A stretch of 5,808 nucleotides of DNA from Flavobacterium psychrophilum (GTDB lineage Bacteria; Bacteroidota; Bacteroidia; Flavobacteriales; Flavobacteriaceae). The stretch spans positions 1 to 5,808 of the forward strand of contig CAMDGJ010000179.1 of assembly GCA_945897545.1 (NCBI GenBank), given 5' to 3'. Both the position numbers and the translations under genes were made by a program. The notes under the pieces are model-generated. The model was not told the DNA's origin. It searched no databases and saw nothing but the letters and a program-made list of their open reading frames with translations. Positions 1-4,098 of the stretch are shown piece by piece. Every line of letters begins with the position of its first letter. Within the stretch, counting starts at the first letter, position 1.

Positions 1-1313
1 ACATCTTGGGGAACAATACTCATATTACCCCGAAGATTTTCTAATTCATAGTCGGTGATATTTTTTCCATCAACCAAAATTTCACCTTCATTGGCATCAT
101 AAAAACGAAGCAAAAGCGATGCAATTGTAGATTTCCCCATTCCGCTTGGTCCCACAATGGCGATTTTTTGTCCAAAAGAAGCGGTAAAGTTTACCTTTTT
201 CAATACTTGAATTTCTTTACGAGAAGGATAGCTAAAGGCAACGTTAACAAAAGCGACATTTCCTTTTATTTTTTGATTGTTTTGTGTTTCTAAAGTGGTA
301 TTGATTTTTTCTGGTGTTTCTTCCAAAAGCTCAAAAACGCGCTCTGTTGCACCAATGGCTTTTTGCATTTGCGCGTACAACTCAGCAATACCGCCAGAAG
401 AGGCTCCAACATAGCTGGAGTAAAGAATAAAGGTAAACAATTCGCCAACGGTAATTTCGCCTTGAATGCTCAAATGAACGCCGTACCACACTACTGCGAC
501 GATTGTTCCAAACAAGCAAATGATTATAAATGAAGCAAAGTAGCCTCTAAATTGCCCACCTTTAATGGCAACTTTTACCAGATCTGCTATTTTTTGTTTG
601 TATCGAGTAATTTCATACCATTCATTAGCAAATGCTTTTACGATGCTAATTCCCTGCATAGTTTCCTCAACAACAACCTGACTTTCGGCAACTTGATCTT
701 GTACTTTTTTAGAATATTTTCGGATAAAACGACCAAATATTACTGCAGCAACCCCAACTAAGGGCACTACAGAAACCATCATAATTGTCAATTTGATATT
801 GATACTGGCTAGCATAATGAAGCTACCAATGATTAAAATGAATTGGCGTAAAAATTCTGCAATTGTAGTGGTGAGTGTATCTTGGATTTGGCCAATATCG
901 TTACTTATTCGGCTATTGAGTTCCCCAACTCTTTTTTGCGAGAAAAAGGACATAGGTAATTTGATCAGATTCGTATAAAGTGCAATGCGAACATTGGCCA
1001 AAGTATTTTCGGTAAAATTCACAAAAAGGGAAAGCCTAAAAAACGAAAAAACAGATTGTAATACTAAAACTAATCCTAATCCTAGGGCAATTTGGTTTGC
1101 CAAAGCACTGTCTTTTTTATTAACACAATCCACTAGCATTCCCATAAATTTAGGAAAGGCAAGTGCAGTTACGCTGGTTAGTAATAAAAACAGAAGACCG
1201 ACATAAAATTTCCATTTATTTGGACCAGAGTATTTAAAAATAATTTTTGCTTTGTTGAGCGAAGATGCAGTGATTTTTGATTTTGGTAAATCATTTTCTT
1301 TAAAACGACCCAT
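1..1313 (-). CDS. ABC exporter, MsbA/LmrA type, permease fused to ATPase (3' part outside window)
   Basis: This inner-membrane exporter half-transporter would work as a homodimer, moving a lipid or hydrophobic substrate outward with ATP. The frame is open from the ATG at 1313-1311 to the window edge, giving 437 full codons; related proteins have about 580-600 residues, so the C-terminal quarter is missing. Residues 1-330 are the membrane domain, with hydrophobic segments near 36-60, 74-95, 155-172, 176-195, 258-280 and 288-306. The ATPase domain starts near 350. It has an aromatic A-loop candidate (FSYPS, Y362), a Walker A motif GPSGMGKST (388-396, K394) and a Q-loop SIVPQD (Q436). Signature, Walker B and H-loop motifs lie beyond the edge. 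Met392 inside Walker A, where Ala or Cys is commoner, is a minor oddity. The start is supported by a promoter just upstream. The substrate cannot be told from sequence, so I give no gene symbol. Confidence 0.93.
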   Translation of the reverse strand, partial: MGRFKENDLPKSKITASSLNKAKIIFKYSGPNKWKFYVGLLFLLLTSVTALAFPKFMGMLVDCVNKKDSALANQIALGLGLVLVLQSVFSFFRLSLFVNFTENTLANVRIALYTNLIKLPMSFFSQKRVGELNSRISNDIGQIQDTLTTTIAEFLRQFILIIGSFIMLASINIKLTIMMVSVVPLVGVAAVIFGRFIRKYSKKVQDQVAESQVVVEETMQGISIVKAFANEWYEITRYKQKIADLVKVAIKGGQFRGYFASFIIICLFGTIVAVVWYGVHLSIQGEITVGELFTFILYSSYVGASSGGIAELYAQMQKAIGATERVFELLEETPEKINTTLETQNNQKIKGNVAFVNVAFSYPSRKEIQVLKKVNFTASFGQKIAIVGPSGMGKSTIASLLLRFYDANEGEILVDGKNITDYELENLRGNMSIVPQD

Positions 1314-1330
1314 TAATTTATGTTTTGGTG

Positions 1331-1362
1331 CAAATGTAAGATTAACAACAAAGCAAGCCAAA
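1331..1362 (-). promoter_or_regulatory. Bacteroidota-type promoter of the ABC exporter gene
   Basis: Read on the minus strand, TACATTTG (1338-1331) is a perfect TAnnTTTG -7 box. A TTTG -33 box lies at 1362-1359, with 20 bases between the two. The -7 box ends 17 bases before the start codon, giving a short leader. The -33 box lies inside the dyad at 1350-1386. Spacing and match fit the known primary-sigma consensus of this phylum; the site is a prediction. Confidence 0.65.
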
Positions 1363-1386
1363 ATAATACCTTATTTTGTTTGCTTT
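1350..1386. repeat. Interrupted dyad overlapping the exporter -33 box
   Basis: The left arm is AAAGCAA-gc-CAAAATAA (1350-1366) and the right arm is TTATTTTG-t-TTGCTTT (1371-1386), around a 4-base centre TACC. It makes 15 base pairs with one small 2x1 internal loop. It lies upstream of the predicted exporter transcription start, so it should not be in the exporter mRNA. A protein-binding operator is more likely than a terminator, because no gene is seen to run into it from either side. Confidence 0.55.
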
Positions 1387-1451
1387 ATAAAGTGTTAGAC
1401 CATAGTATTAACGATTGTTGAAGTTTTTTTTTAAATTTTATTTTATTTCTC

Positions 1452-1481
1452 TTGTAATTGTTAGTTCTAATTGTATATTTG
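1452..1481 (+). promoter_or_regulatory. Promoter of the tRNA-Val gene
   Basis: The -33 element TTG (1452-1454) and the -7 box TATATTTG (1474-1481) are separated by 19 bases, matching the Bacteroidota consensus TTG-N19-TAnnTTTG. The box ends 12 bases before the mature tRNA 5' end, leaving a very short 5' leader for RNase P to remove. Confidence 0.8.
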
Positions 1482-1493
1482 CAGACCCAATAA

Positions 1494-1568
1494 GGGCGAT
1501 TAGCTCAGCTGGTTCAGAGCACCTCGTTTACACCGAGGGGGTCGGGGGTTCGAACCCCTCATCGCCCA
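1494..1568 (+). tRNA. tRNA-Val (anticodon TAC)
   Basis: A full cloverleaf folds. The acceptor stem is GGGCGAT (1494-1500) with ATCGCCC (1561-1567). The D stem is GCTC/GAGC, and the anticodon stem is CCTCG/CGAGG around loop TTTACAC. The variable loop has 5 bases, and the T arm is GGGGG-TTCGAAC-CCCTC with one G-U pair. The anticodon is TAC at 1529-1531, reading valine GUA and, by wobble, other GUN codons. The discriminator base is A1568. The next bases are CAA, so CCA is not encoded and must be added by tRNA nucleotidyltransferase. The gene stands alone, with its own promoter and terminator. Confidence 0.97.
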
Positions 1569-1570
1569 CA

Positions 1571-1602
1571 AAAAACTTCATTAGAAATAGTGGAGTTTTT
1601 TT
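1571..1602 (+). terminator. Intrinsic terminator after tRNA-Val, possibly bidirectional
   Basis: AAAAACTTCA (1571-1580) pairs with TGGAGTTTTT (1591-1600) around a 10-base loop, with one G-T pair. The T run continues to 1602. It begins 3 bases after the tRNA. The A-rich left arm gives a matching T run on the minus strand, so it could also stop transcripts of the S24 repressor gene, which ends about 100 bases away with no closer hairpin that I can see. Confidence 0.75.
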
Positions 1603-1700
1603 ATGCCAATATTTTTCAAATCCTAATTTTTATATAATTTTATCTAAAACTGCTTTTTCAGGATAATTGATGAGAATAATTTTACTAAACAAATCAGCCT

Positions 1701-2468
1701 CTAAACTTTCCTTAATTCACTAATTTCTAAACGCAATTGTTGAAACATCTCTTTTACATTCATGACTCCTAAATCGTCCGGTTGAAATTCTTGGGTGCAG
1801 AAACTACAAACGTGTTCCCAAATCTCAAGTATTTCATTGGCTTTTACTTCATAGGGTTTATATCCAATGTTATCAGAATGAAATACAAAAATAGTCTCTC
1901 TTTTGGGTTTTCTATAAATTCTCTTATATACAATTCCGTCGTTTCTACTCAAAACAACATAGGTTTTCCCATCTTTTATATCCGCTAACTTTTCAATGTA
2001 TTTGCCAACTATAAAAGATTTGTCATTGTGTGGTGGCATCGAATCGCCTTCAATAGGAAAAGCTCTAAACTTTCCTTTAGTTAAAAATGGCAAATGCATC
2101 TGTTGCAATTTTTCTATAAATTCTGGATCACTATAACCGCTTAAATAACCTGCTTTGGCCTTGTAAGGCAAAATTTCAATGTAATCTCTTCCCGATTTAT
2201 CAATTATAATTGGTAGCAAAAGTCTATTATCTTCCATTTTCAATAAGCTATCCAATGGTATTTTTTGTAAATCTACATTTATCAAAATATCAATACTGAC
2301 GTGAAAGTATTTTGAAATTCTTTTCAGAATTTCAAATGGAGGTTCGCTTTTGCCTTCTTCATATTTAGCAAATCGCACTCTAGTGATTATTAAATCATCG
2401 GAGAGTTTTTGTTGCGAAATTCCTACTTGATTTCGCAATAATCGGATGTTATCTGAGAATATAGACAT
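1701..2468 (-). CDS. XRE-family repressor with self-cleaving peptidase S24 (LexA/CI/UmuD-like) domain
   Basis: A 255-residue repressor-like protein. Residues 6-64 form an XRE-type helix-turn-helix (core SQQKLSDDLIITRVRFAKYE at 18-37), like phage CI and unlike the winged helix of classic LexA. The C-terminal domain has the S24 layout: an Ala-Gly scissile bond candidate (KAKAGYLSGY, A106-G107), a nucleophile Ser143 in IEGDSMPP, and a general-base Lys182 in IVYKRI. The Ser-Lys spacing of 39 is close to the 37 of LexA (S119/K156) and UmuD (S60/K97). A tail of about 35 residues after the peptidase domain has a CSFC pair (221-224) and a short amphipathic end, and I do not recognise its role. In this family, RecA filaments on damaged DNA trigger self-cleavage and derepression. 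The gene diverges from dinB across a 237-base gap with operator-like repeats, so I infer that it represses itself and the polymerase genes. The start is chosen because the HTH begins at once after it and no in-frame extension carries a motif. Confidence 0.93.
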   Translation of the reverse strand: MSIFSDNIRLLRNQVGISQQKLSDDLIITRVRFAKYEEGKSEPPFEILKRISKYFHVSIDILINVDLQKIPLDSLLKMEDNRLLLPIIIDKSGRDYIEILPYKAKAGYLSGYSDPEFIEKLQQMHLPFLTKGKFRAFPIEGDSMPPHNDKSFIVGKYIEKLADIKDGKTYVVLSRNDGIVYKRIYRKPKRETIFVFHSDNIGYKPYEVKANEILEIWEHVCSFCTQEFQPDDLGVMNVKEMFQQLRLEISELRKV

Positions 2469-2486
2469 TGATACAATTTATATCAA
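2468..2486. promoter_or_regulatory. Operator candidate O1: TTGATA-N7-TATCAA
   Basis: A perfect 6-bp dyad with a 7-base spacer lies across the S24 repressor start codon and just downstream of its -7 box. A third half-site occurs as TTGATACAA at 2502-2510, an exact 9-base direct copy of 2468-2476 with starts 34 bases apart. This array of half-sites next to a helix-turn-helix repressor is typical of autoregulation. The binding protein is inferred to be the S24 repressor. Confidence 0.6.
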
Positions 2487-2517
2487 CAAAGATAATACTA
2501 TTTGATACAAAATGAAA
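2487..2517 (-). promoter_or_regulatory. Promoter of the S24 repressor gene
   Basis: On the minus strand, TATCTTTG (2494-2487) is a perfect TAnnTTTG -7 box. TTTC (2517-2514), one base from TTTG, lies at the right distance with 19 bases between. Transcription would start about 5-8 bases further on, inside the TTGATA dyad, so a repressor bound there would block it. Confidence 0.6.
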
Positions 2518-2527
2518 TAATTTTGTA
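2506..2527. promoter_or_regulatory. Operator candidate O2: dyad TACAAAAT-N6-ATTTTGTA
   Basis: A perfect 8-bp dyad with a 6-base centre (2514-2519). The left arm overlaps the third TTGATACAA half-site by 5 bases. The right arm covers the plus-strand -7 box candidate, and the centre covers the -33 box of the repressor promoter. One bound dimer could therefore shut both directions. AT-rich dyads do arise by chance, but this one is perfect and well placed. Confidence 0.45.
2518..2525 (+). promoter_or_regulatory. Possible dinB promoter -7 box (TAATTTTG)
   Basis: TAATTTTG matches TAnnTTTG on the plus strand. No convincing -33 TTG lies 17-20 bases upstream, which suits a weak or regulated promoter but also leaves room for chance. 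Transcription would start near 2530, inside a run of nine A (2527-2535), leaving a dinB leader of about 175 bases. Confidence 0.4.
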
Positions 2528-2571
2528 AAAAAAAAGCCCACACACGAGCGATAGCGAATTGACGAAGCAAG

Positions 2572-2606
2572 CCCCTAAAGGGGAATTGAAACCTAAAACC
2601 TAAAAC
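2572..2606 (+). repeat. Leader repeats: CCCC-TAAA-GGGG hairpin and AACCTAA heptamers
   Basis: CCCCTAAAGGGG (2572-2583) can form a 4-bp G-C stem with a 4-base loop. After a 6-base link come two and a half copies of AACCTAA (2590-2606). Both lie in the long non-coding leader of dinB. Similar short motifs are, from memory, common between flavobacterial genes, so this is probably dispersed repeat material and not a dedicated riboregulator. Confidence 0.5.
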
Positions 2607-2634
2607 TTGTTTAAAAAAAAACCAAATAATCATA

Positions 2635-2709
2635 ATGAAATTCAACACTAACCATCAATATCAACCACAACAAAAGCCCCTCATTTGGAAGGGTTGGGGA
2701 GGCTTATGA
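2635..2709 (+). CDS. Possible 24-residue upstream ORF overlapping the dinB start (ATGA)
   Basis: The ORF starts with ATG at 2635 and ends with TGA at 2707-2709, sharing ATGA with the dinB start at 2706. The peptide runs MKFNTNHQYQ then PQQKPLIWKGWGGL. It has no Shine-Dalgarno sequence, but the A-rich bases upstream suit Bacteroidota start sites. The second half is encoded by the hairpin repeat at 2674-2705, so the peptide itself may be repeat-derived and without function. Its value may be positional: ribosomes finishing here could open the hairpin and restart at dinB. It could equally be a chance frame. Confidence 0.3.
   Translation: MKFNTNHQYQPQQKPLIWKGWGGL
2674..2705 (+). repeat. Hairpin repeat next to the dinB start, containing the RBS-like GGGGAGG
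   Basis: AAGCC (2674-2678) pairs with GGCTT (2701-2705). After a bulged A2700, CCTC (2679-2682) pairs with GGGG (2696-2699) with one G-T pair. The stem holds GGGGAGG (2696-2702), a Shine-Dalgarno-like string ending 3 bases before the dinB ATG. The sequence resembles a CCCCTC...GGTTGGGGAGG intergenic repeat that I recall from flavobacterial genomes; this is memory, not a search. Confidence 0.5.
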
Positions 2710-3866
2710 GCAGAGCAATAGTACATATGGATTTGGACACATTTTTTGTTTCCTGCGAACGATTAATCAACCCAAAACTGATTGGTTTGCCCATTATTGT
2801 TGGCGGCAGTTCTGATCGTGGCGTGGTAGCATCCTGTTCTTACGAAGCTCGAAAATTTGGCGTTCGTTCGGCAATGCCTATTAAATACGCTCTCAGACTT
2901 TGCCCGCAAGCATCTGTAGTTAGGGGAGATATGGAATTCTATTCTAACAAATCACACGAAGTAACTGCTATTTTAAAAGAAGTAGCTCCAATAGTTGAGA
3001 AAGCTAGTATCGATGAATTTTATTTAGACCTAACCGGAATGGATAAATTTTTTGGTTGCTACAAATGGACATCTGAATTATCCTCAAAAATCATAAAAGA
3101 AAGTGGTTTGCCCATAAGTTTTGCACTATCAGTTAATAAAACGGTTTCTAAAATTGGTACAGGAGAAGCCAAACCTTTTGGGAAATTAGAGATAATCGAA
3201 ACCAATGTGAGACCATTTCTCAACCCACTACCAATCCAAAAAATACCAATGTTGGGCGATGTTACCTTTCAATTATTATCCAGAATTGGAATTAGAAATA
3301 TCCAGACATTATCGCAAATGCCAGTCGAAGTTTTACAACAAATGATCGGTAAAAATGGTGTTGAAATTTGGAAAAAAGCCAACGGAATAGACAACAATCC
3401 TGTAGAACCATATACCGAGAGAAAATCGATTTCAACCGAACATACTTTTGAAACCGATACTATTGACATTTACAATATCAAATCTTTAATTACAGGAATG
3501 GTCGAAAAACTATCCTATCAATTGCGTTCAGAAGGCTTTTTAGCCTCGACCGTTGTGATTAAGATTCGGTACAATAATTTTGATACCGAAACCAAACAAA
3601 TCAAAATACCCTATACATCTTTTGACCATATTTTAACAAAAACGGCAATCGAGATGTTTGCAAAACTATATATCCGAAGAATGCGTTTGCGATTAGTCGG
3701 TATACGTTTTACAGGACTAGTTCGCGGCACCTATCAAATCAATATGTTCGAAGACACTACCGAAATGCTTTCACTTTATCAAGCTATTGATAAAATTAAA
3801 AATAGGTTTGGTTTCGATGCTGTTTCCCGGTGTTCGGGTACAATTATTAAACAAAAAATAAAGTAA
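2706..3866 (+). CDS. dinB: DNA polymerase IV (Y-family translesion polymerase)
   Basis: This 386-residue distributive DNA polymerase, without proofreading, copies past damaged bases. The order matches E. coli DinB: MDLDTFFVSCE (8-18) with metal-binding Asp9 and steric-gate aromatics Phe13-Phe14; a fingers segment with YEARKFGVRSAMP; the palm motif ASIDEFYLDLT with Asp103 and Glu104; SVNKTVSKIGTGEAKPFG; and a helix-hairpin-helix at IPMLGDVTFQLLSRIGI, where the usual GVG is changed to MLG. The little-finger domain follows, and then QINMF (344-348), which fits the QxxLF/QxxMF sliding-clamp motif. About 38 further residues follow, so the clamp motif is not at the very end as it is in E. coli DinB. 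I chose the ATG at 2706. A TTG at 2685 would add seven repeat-encoded residues, and E. coli DinB begins at about the same place before its MD-D motif. It diverges from the S24 repressor and precedes a dnaE-type gene, so it is probably damage-induced. Confidence 0.95.
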   Translation: MSRAIVHMDLDTFFVSCERLINPKLIGLPIIVGGSSDRGVVASCSYEARKFGVRSAMPIKYALRLCPQASVVRGDMEFYSNKSHEVTAILKEVAPIVEKASIDEFYLDLTGMDKFFGCYKWTSELSSKIIKESGLPISFALSVNKTVSKIGTGEAKPFGKLEIIETNVRPFLNPLPIQKIPMLGDVTFQLLSRIGIRNIQTLSQMPVEVLQQMIGKNGVEIWKKANGIDNNPVEPYTERKSISTEHTFETDTIDIYNIKSLITGMVEKLSYQLRSEGFLASTVVIKIRYNNFDTETKQIKIPYTSFDHILTKTAIEMFAKLYIRRMRLRLVGIRFTGLVRGTYQINMFEDTTEMLSLYQAIDKIKNRFGFDAVSRCSGTIIKQKIK

Positions 3867-3875
3867 AATTAGTAT

Positions 3876-4035
3876 GGCGTTTCCCTACGGGTCGGGCTAT
3901 CATTCCAATCTTTTTGACAAACCTATAAGGTTTTCAAAACCTTATAGGTTTGTCAAAAAGGATTTTCCTTTCAAACGAAGTTCACTGAACTCCAATGAAA
4001 ATAAAAGTATAGTGAAGTAATCCCTAACGCGAACC
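3876..4035. repeat. Repeat-like element filling the dinB-dnaE gap
   Basis: The gap is too structured for a plain spacer. The ends form a short inverted pair, GCGTT (3877-3881) and AACGC (4026-4030). Near the left end is CCC-TAC-GGG (3883-3891) followed by a G/C-rich stretch. The centre is the large palindrome at 3910-3960. To its right, GAAGTTCA-c-TGAACTCC (3977-3993) forms another stem with one mismatch. The motifs GTTTCCCTACGGGTCGGG and ATCCCTAACGCG recall dispersed intergenic repeats of Flavobacteriaceae. That is from memory; copy number in this genome is unknown. Confidence 0.5.
3910..3960. terminator. Perfect 25-bp-arm palindrome after dinB, likely hairpin or terminator
   Basis: The left arm runs from 3910 to 3934 (CTTTTTGACAAACCTATAAG then GTTTT). 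The right arm, 3936-3960, is its exact reverse complement, around the single base C3935. In RNA it would fold into a very stable hairpin with a tight loop, 43 bases after the dinB stop. The outer 3' side is A-rich, not T-rich on the plus strand, so classic intrinsic termination is unproven; 3'-end protection, RNA processing or partial attenuation of dnaE are alternatives. Both arms also contain the string TAGGTTTG on opposite strands, which matches the promoter -7 consensus, but with no -33 partner. Confidence 0.75.
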
Positions 4036-4066
4036 AAAATATAAATTTCAAATATCAATAACCTTC

Positions 4067-4094
4067 AATCTGAAATCTAAAATCTGAAATCTTT
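4067..4094 (+). repeat. Heptamer repeat just before dnaE (AATCTGA/AATCTAA)
   Basis: Four consecutive 7-base units, AATCTGA, AATCTAA, AATCTGA and AATCTTT, end 4 bases before the dnaE ATG. The 12-mer AATCTGAAATCT is exactly repeated with a 14-base period (4067-4078 and 4081-4092). The array occupies the place where a ribosome-binding site would be, and there is no Shine-Dalgarno string. The unit resembles the AACCTAA heptamers in the dinB leader. Confidence 0.7.
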
Positions 4095-4098
4095 CAAA

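Noticed and set aside
552..1206. Three plus-strand frames (552-761, 793-978, 985-1206)
   Set aside because: They lie entirely inside the minus-strand ABC exporter, whose frame is unbroken and carries family motifs. None of the three peptides shows a recognisable domain.
1415..1666. Plus-strand 83-codon frame crossing the tRNA-Val gene
   Set aside because: The middle of the peptide (AISSAGSEHLV...GGSNPSSP) is the tRNA read as protein, and the ends are promoter and terminator sequence.
1603..1700. Separate terminator for the S24 repressor gene
   Set aside because: I found no GC-bearing stem with a T run on the minus strand here; the tRNA terminator may serve both directions.
1782..1988. Plus-strand 68-codon frame
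   Set aside because: It is antisense to the S24 repressor, which has a full motif set.
2572..2606. CRISPR array or riboswitch in the dinB leader
   Set aside because: The repeats are 7 bases long without spacers, and the only hairpin has a 4-bp stem; neither structure fits.
2607..2636. E. coli-type promoter TTGTTT-N18-CATAAT upstream of dinB
   Set aside because: The Bacteroidota primary sigma factor does not use the -35/-10 hexamers, and such matches are common in AT-rich DNA.
2685..2705. TTG start adding seven residues to DinB
   Set aside because: The extra codons fall in the hairpin repeat, and the ATG at 2706 places the MD-D motif at the usual distance from the N-terminus.
3269..3469. 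Minus-strand 66-codon frame
   Set aside because: It is antisense to the dinB little-finger region, with no motif or promoter.
3945..3952. TAGGTTTG as a dnaE promoter
   Set aside because: It is part of the palindrome, present on both strands, and has no TTG at 17-21 bases upstream.
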